A program made the translations under genes and the position numbers. The notes beneath the pieces were generated by a model. That model saw only the letters and a list, made by a program, of their open reading frames with translations. It was not told the origin of the DNA and did no database searches. From Hymenobacter edaphi (GTDB lineage Bacteria; Bacteroidota; Bacteroidia; Cytophagales; Hymenobacteraceae): DNA of 64,000 nucleotides. Of this stretch, positions 1-8,964 are shown piece by piece (position 1 is the stretch's first letter; every line of letters starts with the position of its first letter). Location of the stretch: the NCBI RefSeq assembly GCF_003258365.1, contig NZ_QHKM01000003.1:310001-374000 (forward strand), in the 5' to 3' direction.

Positions 1-185
1 ATGCCGAGGGCAATGTCGAGCCCGAGCGAACCGGTGCTGATGGCGGGAATGTCGCCGACCTTGTTGTCGCTCAGCTTCATGACGGTGCCCTTGCCGTAGG
101 CTTTGTCAAGCTTGTCCATCGTGAGCTGAAGCGCCTTCAGTTTCTCGGCTTGTTGGTTGACCGTCTTGTCAGTGGTAGCAGCCAT
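1..185 (-). CDS. recA: Recombinase RecA, N-terminal part (cut by window edge)
   Basis: Reading the minus strand from the ATG at 185 gives about 61 residues typical of the RecA amino terminus: a short polar lead, then LQLTMDKLDKAYGKGTVMKL and an ISTGSLGLDIALG stretch that leads into the ATPase core. RecA is the cytoplasmic ATP-dependent strand-exchange protein of homologous recombination and SOS control. The Walker A motif and everything after it lie outside the window. A near-consensus -7 box (CGAAGCTA on the plus strand, 252-259) could be its promoter, but it has one mismatch. Identification is firm from the conserved start region; completeness cannot be judged. Confidence 0.93.
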   Translation of the reverse strand, partial: MAATTDKTVNQQAEKLKALQLTMDKLDKAYGKGTVMKLSDNKVGDIPAISTGSLGLDIALG

Positions 186-347
186 GTGTTGCTGGGGGTT
201 GGGGAGATATGATGTAGGTTTGAAAGTCCTTTCGGGCCAGGCGGCCAGCGGCGAAGCTACGACGGTAAAAACCGCGCTAGCGTCCGTTGCAGGCAGCTTT
301 TTCTAACACAGCCGACCGCCTTTTTGTGCCAACTGCGCAATAAATAT

Positions 348-1490
348 ATGAGAAAATCTTTGCTAAAACTATTAGTAGCTGGGGTTCTGTGTTTTATAAG
401 CCCGTTAGTATGGGGCCAGCTCGACAACCGGGCGTTTCAGTACCGCGCCCCGGTCCGGCCGGAGTACGATAACCAGCTGCGGCTGGCCGTGCAGGCCTTT
501 CTGTTTACGAAGGATAACGAATATTTCAACAAGATCTTCGAGGGCCGCACCTACTACGGCACCCAGCTGGCCACGCGCCTGGCGTACTTTCCCAGTCCCA
601 AGCTGCGGCTGGAGGGCGGCATCTTCCTCTACAAGGATTACGGCAACCCGCGCCTGCGGCAGGTGCAGCCGCTGTTCACGGCCATTTACCAGACGGGGCC
701 GCACCGCATCCTGTTCGGCAACATCGACGCCCACCTCAACCACAACTACATCGAGCCGCTGTTCGACTTCGAGCGCGTGATGCTCAACCGGCTGGAAGAG
801 GGCATGCAGTACCAGTACACCACCCGCCGCTGGGCCCTGGATGCCTGGGTGGACTGGCAGCGGCAACAGTACCGCTTCAGCGACTTCCAGGAGCGCATTG
901 CCGGCGGGCTGGTGGCCGATGCGGCTGTAGTGCGCGACTCCAGCGGCTGGCTGGTGCGGGTGCCGTTTCAGTTTCTGGCCATGCACCGCGGCGGGCAGCT
1001 CGACACCATCGAAACGCCGCTGCAAACCCTGTTCAACGTAGCCAGCGGCCTGCGCGTACGCAAGGAGGTAGGCCGCAAATTCTTGCACAGCTGGTACGCC
1101 GACGCCTACGGCACCTTCTTCCACGACTATTCCTTCACGCGGGAGCTGCCCTACAAGAACGGCACCGGCCTCTACCTGAACCTGGGCGCCGACACCCGCT
1201 TTTCGAAAATCCAGCTCAGCTACTGGCGCGGCCAGGGCTTCGTGGCGCCGCAGGGCGGGCCGCTCTACCAGTCGGTTTCGGCCACCGTGCGCAACCCCGC
1301 CTACACCGAGCGGAACCGTCACCTGCTCATCCTGCGCTTCTTCAGCGACTACCGCCTCACCGACGGCCTGACGCTCAGCACGCGCTTCGAGCCGTTCTAC
1401 GACTTCACCAACCGGCAGATCGAGTTTTCCTTCGGCACCTACATCAACTTCAACCGCGAATTCCGCCTGACCACGCTCAAGCGCGAATAA
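348..1490 (+). CDS. Secreted outer-membrane beta-barrel protein, unknown function
   Basis: 380 residues from the ATG at 348. That start is preferred over an upstream in-frame codon because it opens directly into a signal peptide (MRKSLLKLLVAGVLCF, ending near VWGQ). The mature part alternates aromatic and polar residues in short strands (for example FGNIDAHLNHNY, WALDAWVDWQRQQYRF) and ends with a strand typical of outer-membrane barrels. I do not recognise a named family. It stands alone, divergent from recA and convergent with the acetyltransferase that follows. A porin-like or surface role is inferred from fold features only. Confidence 0.75.
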   Translation: MRKSLLKLLVAGVLCFISPLVWGQLDNRAFQYRAPVRPEYDNQLRLAVQAFLFTKDNEYFNKIFEGRTYYGTQLATRLAYFPSPKLRLEGGIFLYKDYGNPRLRQVQPLFTAIYQTGPHRILFGNIDAHLNHNYIEPLFDFERVMLNRLEEGMQYQYTTRRWALDAWVDWQRQQYRFSDFQERIAGGLVADAAVVRDSSGWLVRVPFQFLAMHRGGQLDTIETPLQTLFNVASGLRVRKEVGRKFLHSWYADAYGTFFHDYSFTRELPYKNGTGLYLNLGADTRFSKIQLSYWRGQGFVAPQGGPLYQSVSATVRNPAYTERNRHLLILRFFSDYRLTDGLTLSTRFEPFYDFTNRQIEFSFGTYINFNREFRLTTLKRE

Positions 1491-1586
1491 GCGGCGAAAA
1501 GACGGAGCCGAACGGCCGTCGGGAAGTCCGGTAGTCAAGGCAATCAATAGGAAAGGGCACCTGATCCGCCGGTTCTGCGCTGTCTA

Positions 1587-2120
1587 TCAGCTGCGCGTTA
1601 GGGCGTAGTGCCAGATGCCGACCTCATCGGGGCCTTCGCAGCGGAAGCCGAGGGCTTCGGCGGTAGCCTGGCTGCGCTGGTTGTCGGAGCGGCAGCGCAG
1701 GGTGAGGCGGCGGGCATGCAGCACGGCGAAGGCGTAATCGGCCACGGCGGCCAGGGCCTCGCGGGCGTAGCCCTGGCCCTCGGCGGCGGCGGCGAGGTAG
1801 TAGCCGATTTCGCCGGTATGAATGCGGGGCGAATCGGGCTGCAGGCTGATGTCGCCCAGGTACTGGCCGGTGCCGAGCTGCCAGATGCCCCACACCAGCA
1901 GGCGCCGCTGCCGCCACTGCTCCGTGAACAGGCGCAGCTGCTGTTCCGCGTCGGCGTAGGTGCGCACCGAGGCCACGCGGCGCGGGAAAGCGGGTTGCAG
2001 GCGCTCCGCCTCCGCGTCGAGCAGGGCGAAGAAGGCGGGCGCATCGGTGAGCAGGTAAGGGCGGAGCAGCAGGCGGGCCGTGCGCAGGGGCGTCGGCGGC
2101 AGCGTAGGCAGAAGCGTCAT
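1587..2120 (-). CDS. GNAT-family N-acetyltransferase (RimJ/RimL type)
   Basis: 177 residues from the ATG at 2120. The open frame continues upstream, but the family begins with the LRTARLLLRPYLLTDAPAFF motif found just after this ATG. The acetyl-CoA binding signature appears as EGQGYAREALAAVADYAF, and the closing SDNQRSQATAEALGF is typical of RimJ/RimL-like enzymes that acetylate protein N termini or small amines. The substrate cannot be told from sequence. It is a single gene facing the outer-membrane protein upstream, with no visible operon partner. Confidence 0.85.
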   Translation of the reverse strand: MTLLPTLPPTPLRTARLLLRPYLLTDAPAFFALLDAEAERLQPAFPRRVASVRTYADAEQQLRLFTEQWRQRRLLVWGIWQLGTGQYLGDISLQPDSPRIHTGEIGYYLAAAAEGQGYAREALAAVADYAFAVLHARRLTLRCRSDNQRSQATAEALGFRCEGPDEVGIWHYALTRS

Positions 2121-2263
2121 AGGCGGCGCTATGGCACACGAAAAGCGGGGCGAAACGGTTGCACGCCGCAGGAGTATTGGCGGCAAAAAAGCCGGCCGAA
2201 GCGGGGCCGGGGCCACCACCACGGGGAAGCCCCACCCCGTGTTCATGAAGGGGCCAACGACGT

Positions 2264-2302
2264 GAAAAGGCCCAGGCCCGCTCCGCAGAGCAGCCTGGGC
2301 CT
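2264..2302 (-). terminator. Rho-independent terminator
   Basis: On the minus strand a GGCCCAGGC / GCCTGGGCC stem is followed by a short U-run (CCTTTTC). It lies 24 nt past the stop codon of the small gene at 2326-2787 and so ends the surA-moxR-2326 run. Confidence 0.75.
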
Positions 2303-2325
2303 GGATCAATGCCGAGGCGGGGCGG

Positions 2326-2787
2326 TTAGCGCTGAGCCGGCAGCGTCGAAATCAGGGCAGCTTCGGGCAGGTGCGGGTGGCGGTACTGGGCCGGGCTGCC
2401 CAAGGACTGCTGGGTGCGCATCACGTTCATCTGCCGGGCGGCCTCGTTGAAAAACTCCAGGCGGCGGATCAGCATTTCCTTGGTCAGCACGCGGCCCTCG
2501 GGCGTCTTCATGTAGTCCTTCGCGTCGTCGAGCAGGCGACGCATGATGGCGTTGCTGCTGTCGAAGCTGGCTTCGTACTGCTGCTTGAACTCGGCCACGC
2601 GGCTCAGGCCGTCGGTGGTGAGCTGAAACGACGCCCCGCCGTGGTTGAGCACTTCGCTGAGCACGTAGATTTCCAGCGGCAGCGAGGTTTCGAGGGCGGT
2701 GGTGCGCAGGTCGAGGCCGGCACGCAGCGCGTCGTCGGCCATGTGCAGGTTGCGGGAAAAGCTGTCGTAGTAGCCTTGGACTTCCAT
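2326..2787 (-). CDS. Conserved-looking helical protein, unknown function
   Basis: 153 residues, ATG at 2787. There is no signal peptide or membrane segment. The composition (many L, A, E, R, Q) predicts a mostly helical soluble protein, with a less ordered C-terminal tail. No family is recognised. It follows moxR on the same strand, separated only by a paired octad repeat element with no terminator inside, so co-transcription with moxR is likely. A terminator follows it. The start is supported because the repeat arm ends just ahead of this ATG, as at the other elements in the window. Confidence 0.7.
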   Translation of the reverse strand: MEVQGYYDSFSRNLHMADDALRAGLDLRTTALETSLPLEIYVLSEVLNHGGASFQLTTDGLSRVAEFKQQYEASFDSSNAIMRRLLDDAKDYMKTPEGRVLTKEMLIRRLEFFNEAARQMNVMRTQQSLGSPAQYRHPHLPEAALISTLPAQR

Positions 2788-2790
2788 TTC

Positions 2791-2898
2791 GAAGTTGAGA
2801 GGTAAGACGGTGAGATATCAGAAGTGGGATGGACGTCAGCAACCAGTTCGTTGTACGTGGTCGATTACCTCACTTCTCAGGTCTCATCGTCTCATGTC
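2791..2898. repeat. Paired octad element A (moxR / downstream gene)
   Basis: Two facing arrays of 8-bp units fill the gap. On the minus strand the first array starts directly after the moxR stop (units GACATGAG, ACGATGAG, ACCTGAGA, AGTGAGGT; 2898 down to 2867). The second lies at 2791-2830 (plus-strand units GAGGTAAG, ACGGTGAG, ATATCAGA, AGTGGGAT) and ends just before the next start codon. Unit for unit the arms are inverted copies with several mismatches. No terminator is seen between them. Confidence 0.75.
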
Positions 2899-3864
<966 letters not shown>

Positions 3865-3871
3865 TAAGGGG

Positions 3872-3973
3872 AGTTATCAGTTGTCAGTTGCGAGTTGTCA
3901 GTATGGTATGGTCGAGGTTCCGCGCCCGGAGGCTGCGTCAGGCCTGACAACTAAAAACTGACAACGGACAACC
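3872..3973. repeat. Paired heptad element B (surA / moxR)
   Basis: Left array, 3872-3899: four perfect 7-bp units AGTTATC, AGTTGTC, AGTTGCG, AGTTGTC. Right array, 3946-3973: units GACAACT, AAAAACT, GACAACG, GACAACC, which read in reverse complement carry the same AGTTGTC consensus. On the transcribed strand the G/T-rich array begins 2 nt after the surA stop and the C/A-rich array ends 7 nt before the moxR ATG. No terminator lies between, which fits read-through from surA. Confidence 0.85.
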
Positions 3974-3975
3974 GC

Positions 3976-5358
3976 TTATTGTTCGGTATCCAGCACTTTG
4001 CAGCCGGCATACTCGGGGTCTACTTCGATAAACACGGTGCCGCGGTTGCGCAAAAACCACTCGTCGAGGGCTTTATTTTTCTTCTGGTTCAGGGCCGCCA
4101 GCGCAATCTTCTGGTAGTCGTCCTTGAGGTTGGCCTGGTGGGGCGGGGTATTCGACTTCAGCCAGATGATGCGCACCGCGTCCTTGCCGTCGTCGGTGCG
4201 GTAGGGCAGGGGCTGGCTGATGCGGCCCACTTTCATCGTGTCGATGGTGAAGAAGATGGCCGGGTCGAGCTGGTCGAGCGGAATGTAGGAGCTGCCGTCG
4301 CGGCGGTTGGCGAGCAGGCCGCCGTTGGCACCCGATTCTTTATCCTCCGACATGTCCTTGGCCGCCTTGGCAAAGGTGATGCTGTCGTGCTGGATGCGCG
4401 AGCGGAGCTTGAGCAGCGCCGCCGAAGCCGCATCCACGTCGGCTCCGCCCGAGACGGGCTTCATCAGGATGTGGCGGGTGTTGTAGGAGTCGCCCTTCTT
4501 CTCGATCAGCTGAATCAGGTGGTAGCCGAACTGCGACTTGACGATGGGCGAAAGGCCGCCCGGCTCCAGGCGCAGCGACGCCGCCTCGTACTCGGGCACC
4601 AGCTCCTTGCGCTTGAAGAAGCCCAGGTTGCCGCCGTCCTTGGCCGACACCGGATCTTCGGAATACTGCTTGGCCAGGGCGGCAAAATCTGCGCCGGCCA
4701 GCACCTGAGCGCGCAAATCGTTCATTTTGGCCAGCACGGCCTGCTCGGCCTTCTCGTCGGGCTTGGCCAGCTTCACGATCTGACCCACTTCCACCTCGGT
4801 GGAGTAGTAGGGCAGGGAGTCCTTGGGAATCTTGCCGAAAAACTGGCGCACCTCGCGGGGCGTCACCGTCACCTTGCCCGCAATCTGGTCCTGCATCTTC
4901 TGCTGCACCAGCTGCTCCTTCACCTGAATGCGCAGCTCTTCCTTGAGCTGGCGCAGGGGCTTGTTGTAGTACTCTTCCAGCTTCTTCTCCGAGCCGATCT
5001 GCTGGATGAAGTAGTTCATACGGCGGTTCAGCTCGTTGTTCACCTGCGAGTCTTCCACCACCACCGAGTCGGTTTCGGCTTTGGCCAGCAGCAGCTTGTT
5101 GAGCGTGAGCGACTGCAGAATCTTGCACTGAATGTCGGGCGGCAGGGGCTTGCCCTCGGCCTGCTGCAGCTGCTGCTGGTAGATGCCGTCCAGGTCGGAG
5201 CGCAGCACAATCTGGTTGTCGACTTTCACGATGATGCCGTCGACCGTCTGGCGGGCGGGGCCCGAGCGGCCTACCCCGGCCAGGGTTTGCGCCTCGGTAC
5301 TGCCGAAGGCCAGCACGGCCAGCAGCAGCAGGGCGGCGAAACGAAACAAATGGGTCAT
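3976..5358 (-). CDS. SurA-like periplasmic peptidyl-prolyl cis-trans isomerase
   Basis: 460 residues from the ATG at 5358, chosen because it opens into a signal peptide (MTHLFRFAALLLLAVLAFGS) and the longer frame adds only non-conserved sequence. A SurA-like N-terminal helical chaperone region (VDGIIVKVDNQIVLRSDLDG, about 39-185) precedes two parvulin (PpiC-type) domains at about 190-300 and 305-420; the first has YSEDPVSAKDGGNLGFF and SQFGYHLIQL. The protein should fold outer-membrane proteins in the periplasm. It lies downstream of a second, larger parvulin protein and upstream of moxR, all on the same strand. Confidence 0.9.
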   Translation of the reverse strand: MTHLFRFAALLLLAVLAFGSTEAQTLAGVGRSGPARQTVDGIIVKVDNQIVLRSDLDGIYQQQLQQAEGKPLPPDIQCKILQSLTLNKLLLAKAETDSVVVEDSQVNNELNRRMNYFIQQIGSEKKLEEYYNKPLRQLKEELRIQVKEQLVQQKMQDQIAGKVTVTPREVRQFFGKIPKDSLPYYSTEVEVGQIVKLAKPDEKAEQAVLAKMNDLRAQVLAGADFAALAKQYSEDPVSAKDGGNLGFFKRKELVPEYEAASLRLEPGGLSPIVKSQFGYHLIQLIEKKGDSYNTRHILMKPVSGGADVDAASAALLKLRSRIQHDSITFAKAAKDMSEDKESGANGGLLANRRDGSSYIPLDQLDPAIFFTIDTMKVGRISQPLPYRTDDGKDAVRIIWLKSNTPPHQANLKDDYQKIALAALNQKKNKALDEWFLRNRGTVFIEVDPEYAGCKVLDTEQ

Positions 5359-5607
5359 GTCAGAAGAAAAAGCAACGGTGGCGGGCCCGGCAAACGCCCG
5401 ATGACGGCCGGCACCTCCACCCCGCTGGGGCAAACGCCAAAAGCGGCCGGTAAATTTCAACATAAATAGCTGCGCAGACAAAAAGCCGGCTTCGCTACCC
5501 CCAAAGAGCCCGGCAAACGCGCGGAGGTTGCAGACCCGGCCGCCGGCTCCCGGATGTCATTTGGCGGGGAGCCGCCGCAAAGCCAGGGGCGACGATGCCA
5601 GCGGCGT

Positions 5608-5646
5608 AAAAAAGTGGTGCCACGGCTGCACGCCGTGGCACCACTT
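5608..5646 (-). terminator. Rho-independent terminator
   Basis: 15-bp perfect stem AAGTGGTGCCACGGC (5612-5626) with GCCGTGGCACCACTT (5632-5646) and a 5-nt loop. On the minus strand it is followed by a run of T. It ends transcription of the 5728-8058 gene and is part of the post-stop repeat. Confidence 0.9.
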
Positions 5647-5727
5647 AAATCGTCCACAACCGAAGCGCCGCGGAGCTACAATCCGAAAAATCCGTCGAAA
5701 CGAAGTTCGGCGCAGCCAATCCGTGGT
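5608..5727 (-). repeat. Post-stop repeat with built-in terminator, copy 1
   Basis: Reading the minus strand, the element starts immediately after the TAA of the parvulin gene at 5728 with ACCACGGATT. It continues with GACGGATT and CGGATT units (around 5696-5680), then GTGGACGATT, and ends in an AGTGGTGCC hairpin. The copy at 28906-28998 has the same blocks in the same order, again starting at the stop codon. The 5' part also contains a stretch (5697-5717) absent from copy 2. Confidence 0.75.
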
Positions 5728-8058
5728 TTACTTGGTCGTAAGCTTGCTCACTTCGGCGTCGTTGACCTTCACCGGGTACTTGCCGCGCAGCTCCTGCACC
5801 CACTGCTGCTCCAGGTAGTTCTGGTAGTCGGAGGTAGCCTGGCCGCGGGCTTCGGCGAGGGTTTTGGGGCCAGCGGGCAGCACTTTCTCCACCTTAACGG
5901 CGTAGTAGCGGCCGTCCTGCTGCACGGTGTAGGTGCCGGGCTGCTGGGGCACGCCATCCACCACTTTGTTGTCGCCTTTCGGGAAGGCGCGCTGCTGAAT
6001 CTGCACGCCCAGCGGGTTCTGCGCCTGGTTGTTCAGCATTTCCTCCAGCACGCTGGTCTGGTTGCTGAGCAGCTCGATTTTGGCCACGGCCGCGCCGGGG
6101 CGGGCCGCCGTAGCCGAGCTGATGCGGCTCATCGGCAGCTTGCTGTCGGTCAGGAATTTCACCACGCGCTGGGCGCGGTCCTTGGCCAGGCTGGCTTTTT
6201 CACCGGCTTTGGTCTGGCCCGTGATGCGTACGCTCAGGGCGCCATCCATAACCAGGCGCTCCAGCAGCCGGGTGCGGTTCAGCAGGGCAGACTTGGTCAT
6301 TTCCGTCGTGTTGGGGCGGAATTCCAGGGCCGGCGGCATGTCGCGCTGCACCACGTACTGGCCCACGGCCAGCTGCTGCTGGGCTTTCTTGAGCAGCTCC
6401 GGCGTAGCGGCGTTGATGACGGTGGCCTGCACGCGCGGCTCCCACTGGTACTTCGCCTGGTTTTCGGTGAAGTACTTCTGCAGGCCCACGGTGTCCTCGA
6501 TGGCCTTCGACCACACTTTCTCGTCCATCAGCTGGAACAGCAGAATTCCGTCGCGGTACTCTTTCACGAGCATGCGGTAGTCTTCGTGCTTGGTTTCCAG
6601 GTTGGCGCGCTCGTACTCCATCAGCGACTGGTCCACGAACTGGTCGTAGAGCAGCTGCATGGCGTAGCTGGGCGAGGTGCCGGGGCGGGCCTGCTGGTGC
6701 TGCTCCACGTAGCCGGCGAAGTCCTTCACTGTGTAGGGCTTGGCGCCGATGGTGAAGACGGGCGTGGCGCCGGCCACGGTGCTCTTTTTACCCTTGGCGG
6801 CCGGTACGTTGGTCAGCCGGGTCAGGTAGGCATCGGTTTTGAAGCGGCCGGCCGTCAGCGCGGTATCGGCCTGGGCCAGCAGCAGGTCTTTCACCGGGGC
6901 CACTTCGGTGAAGTGGTTTTCGGTGCGCACGCGCTTGATGAAGGCGGCGCGGTTCAGCTCCGAGCGGGAGTCTTTGGCCACTTTCTGCTTCAGCCCGGCT
7001 TCCGACTGCTCAAAGGTGGGCACCGACTGCTTTTCGATCAGCTTGATGATGTGCCAGCCGTAGGGCGTCTGCACGGGGCCGGCCAGCTGGCCGGGCGTCT
7101 GCAGCTTGAAAGCGGCTTCCTCGAACGAGGGAATCATGCGGCCGGTGCCGAAGGGCGGCAGCTCCCCGGCGTTGGCGGCCGAGCCCTGGTCTTCCGAGAA
7201 CTGGGCCACGAGCTTGTCCCAGTTTTCGCCCTTCTGCAGGCGGCTGTACAGCTCGTCGACCTTTTTCTTGGCCATAACGGAGTCGGCCTTGGGCATGCCG
7301 GGCGTGGCGCGCACCATCAGGTGGGCCACCTTGATTTCGCCCTGGGCCGGGCGCAGGTCGTTGACCTTGATGATGTGGTAGCCGAAGCGCGTGCGGATCG
7401 GCTGCGACACCTGGCCCACCGGCGTTTTGTAGGCCGCGGCCTCAAACGGGTACACCATCTGCAGAGCCGTGAAGTAGCCCAGGCGGCCGCCGTTTTCGCG
7501 GGCCGAAGGGTCTTCCGAGGTTTCGCGGGCCACTTTCTCGAAGTCCTCGCCGCCGGTCACGCGCTGGCGCAGGGCCACCACCTTGTTGTAGGCCGCCAGC
7601 GTGTCCTTGGGGTCGGCCTCGGGCGTGACGCGGATGAGAATGTGCGAGGCGTTGACCTCCTTCTGCATGTGCTCGTAAGCCTCGCGCACCAGCTGATCCG
7701 TGACGCTTTTCTCCGTCAGGTAGGGCTGGGCCAGCTGCTGCTTGTAGCCCTCCAGCTCGCGCTTGAAGGCCTGCGTGGTGTCGAGGCCCTTGGCTTCGGC
7801 TTCGATGACCTTCAGCTTGAAGTTGGTGTACAGGTTCAGGTATTCCTGCACACTGGCCTTGCTGCCGGCATCGGGGGCGGCGCTGTTGTTTTTGCGGTAC
7901 ACGTAGGCAAACTCCGACGCGGGCACCTCGTGGGTGCCCAGGGTCATCAGGACCGGCTGCGGGGTAGAGGTTGCAGTAGTGGGTTTAGCGGCCTGGCAAG
8001 CGGCCAGGAAGGCGGCCACCGCGGCGGCGCCGGAAAACAGAATGCGGTTGTTACGCAT
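5728..8058 (-). CDS. Lipoprotein parvulin-type peptidyl-prolyl isomerase with two PpiC domains
   Basis: 776 residues from the ATG at 8058; a few upstream in-frame codons lack signal-peptide character. The N terminus is a lipoprotein signal with lipobox LAAC. Two tandem parvulin domains follow: about 120-235 (NASHILIRV ... RFGYHIIKVNDL) and about 240-350 (KVAHLMVRA ... PYGWHIIKLIEK). A long C-terminal region of about 400 residues resembles a further SurA/PpiD-like helical part. It likely works as a membrane-anchored periplasmic foldase. It lies upstream of the surA-like gene but is separated from it by a strong terminator and 369 nt. Confidence 0.88.
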   Translation of the reverse strand: MRNNRILFSGAAAVAAFLAACQAAKPTTATSTPQPVLMTLGTHEVPASEFAYVYRKNNSAAPDAGSKASVQEYLNLYTNFKLKVIEAEAKGLDTTQAFKRELEGYKQQLAQPYLTEKSVTDQLVREAYEHMQKEVNASHILIRVTPEADPKDTLAAYNKVVALRQRVTGGEDFEKVARETSEDPSARENGGRLGYFTALQMVYPFEAAAYKTPVGQVSQPIRTRFGYHIIKVNDLRPAQGEIKVAHLMVRATPGMPKADSVMAKKKVDELYSRLQKGENWDKLVAQFSEDQGSAANAGELPPFGTGRMIPSFEEAAFKLQTPGQLAGPVQTPYGWHIIKLIEKQSVPTFEQSEAGLKQKVAKDSRSELNRAAFIKRVRTENHFTEVAPVKDLLLAQADTALTAGRFKTDAYLTRLTNVPAAKGKKSTVAGATPVFTIGAKPYTVKDFAGYVEQHQQARPGTSPSYAMQLLYDQFVDQSLMEYERANLETKHEDYRMLVKEYRDGILLFQLMDEKVWSKAIEDTVGLQKYFTENQAKYQWEPRVQATVINAATPELLKKAQQQLAVGQYVVQRDMPPALEFRPNTTEMTKSALLNRTRLLERLVMDGALSVRITGQTKAGEKASLAKDRAQRVVKFLTDSKLPMSRISSATAARPGAAVAKIELLSNQTSVLEEMLNNQAQNPLGVQIQQRAFPKGDNKVVDGVPQQPGTYTVQQDGRYYAVKVEKVLPAGPKTLAEARGQATSDYQNYLEQQWVQELRGKYPVKVNDAEVSKLTTK

Positions 8059-8073
8059 ACAAACTAATTGGCA

Positions 8074-8118
8074 CAAAAAAGCCGTCCGTACGCTAGGTCA
8101 CGCCCGGCGCGGACGGCT
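8074..8118 (-). terminator. Rho-independent terminator of the rsb-like operon
   Basis: On the minus strand AGCCGTCCG and CGGACGGCT form the stem, followed by TTTTTTG (A-run at 8074-8080 on the plus strand). It sits about 60 nt past the stop codon of the anti-sigma kinase-like gene. Confidence 0.8.
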
Positions 8119-8177
8119 GCTTGTCGCAATGTTACGCAAAAATCGGCGCCTGCCGAAGCCCCGGGGCGGCCTGATGC

Positions 8178-8588
8178 TCAGGGCAGGCGCTTACTCAGCC
8201 GGCAAAAATTGCGCGTGCCAATGGTGGTGTACTCCACGTGGTCCATGATGCGGTTGACGAGGGCAATGCCCACGCCGCCCTTCTTGCCGATGCGGATGTG
8301 CTCCTGCAGGTCCGGGTCGCGGTATTCGGTGGGGGAGAAGGACTGCCCGTCGTCCTCGGCTTCGAAGCGAAACTCGTGGTCGGCAATTTCCACCCGGATG
8401 TCGAGGTGCTTGTGCTCGTCCTCCTGGTTGGAGTGAATGATCAGATTGGCCACAATCTCGTCGACGGCCAGAATAATCTGGTTCTGCAGAATATCGGAGA
8501 GCTGGTGCTCCTGCAGCACGCCCGCCACAAAATCGCGCACCGTCTTCAGATTGCTGCGGCTGCAACTGACGCGGATGGTGTGCTGCAT
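8178..8588 (-). CDS. RsbW-like anti-sigma factor kinase (GHKL ATPase)
   Basis: 136 residues from the ATG at 8588; a TTG at 8609 would add seven residues. The fold is a HATPase_c of the serine/threonine anti-sigma kinase type. The N box reads ILAVDEIVANLIIHSN, the G1 box DDGQSF, and the G2-like region GGVGIALVNRIMDHVEY. Such proteins bind a sigma factor or other target and phosphorylate an STAS antagonist. It is the last gene of a three-gene operon with a STAS protein (26 nt upstream) and a SpoIIE-type phosphatase, the classical partner-switching set. The target is not encoded nearby. Confidence 0.88.
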   Translation of the reverse strand: MQHTIRVSCSRSNLKTVRDFVAGVLQEHQLSDILQNQIILAVDEIVANLIIHSNQEDEHKHLDIRVEIADHEFRFEAEDDGQSFSPTEYRDPDLQEHIRIGKKGGVGIALVNRIMDHVEYTTIGTRNFCRLSKRLP

Positions 8589-8614
8589 GGCGAAATCGGG
8601 CGTAGACAACGAAA

Positions 8615-8944
8615 TTAAACGGCCGTAGCCTCCTGCTGGGTGGGCACAATGGTCATCAGCGAGTCGAGGCCCAGAATCTCGAACACGTTGTGGACTTTGT
8701 CCTGCATGTTGAAAAACACCAGCTTCACGCCGGCATCCTGAAAGCGCTGCAGGTGCGAGATGAACACGCCCAGGCCGGCCGAAGAAATGTAGTTAAGGCG
8801 CTGGCAGTCAATCATTACCTTGCGGTAGTCGAGCACGTCGGGCTTGGTCAGCTCGGTGTCGAGCGACACCGAGGAGCTGGCGTCCAGTTCGCCGTCGAGG
8901 GCGAGGGTGAGGGTATCGGTGGTGGCGTGGGGTACAATTTTCAT
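8615..8944 (-). CDS. STAS-domain anti-sigma factor antagonist (RsbV-like)
   Basis: 109 residues, ATG at 8944. One STAS domain covers the full length: a beta-strand start (TLTLALDGELDASSSVSLDTEL) and the conserved phospho-acceptor segment IDCQRLNYISSAGLGVFISH, where the SSAGLG serine is the residue normally phosphorylated by the RsbW partner. Its place between the kinase-like gene and the phosphatase gene supports the role of switchable antagonist. The spacing is 20 nt to the phosphatase gene and 26 nt to the kinase gene. Confidence 0.92.
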   Translation of the reverse strand: MKIVPHATTDTLTLALDGELDASSSVSLDTELTKPDVLDYRKVMIDCQRLNYISSAGLGVFISHLQRFQDAGVKLVFFNMQDKVHNVFEILGLDSLMTIVPTQQEATAV

Positions 8945-8964
8945 AGCTGAGTTCTACGCGCGGG

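Noticed and set aside
405-1547. 380-codon open frame antisense to the outer-membrane protein
   Set aside because: Low-complexity V/A/E-rich product without signal peptide; the plus-strand gene has a proper signal peptide and barrel pattern.
1491-1586. GACGG/CCGTC hairpin after the first outer-membrane protein gene
   Set aside because: Only 5 bp of stem and no U-run; too weak to call a terminator.
3872-3973. Possible CRISPR-like repeat array
   Set aside because: Units are 7 bp without spacers and sit in inverted pairs at gene edges; no cas genes are present.
5554-8067. 837-codon open frame on the plus strand opposite the parvulin lipoprotein gene
   Set aside because: It mirrors a gene with clear parvulin motifs; the product is H/V/G/L-rich without any domain, a known effect of high-GC codon bias on the opposite strand. 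Similar long antisense frames (for example 25876-28941, 11329-12951 and 16694-18415) were left out for the same reason.
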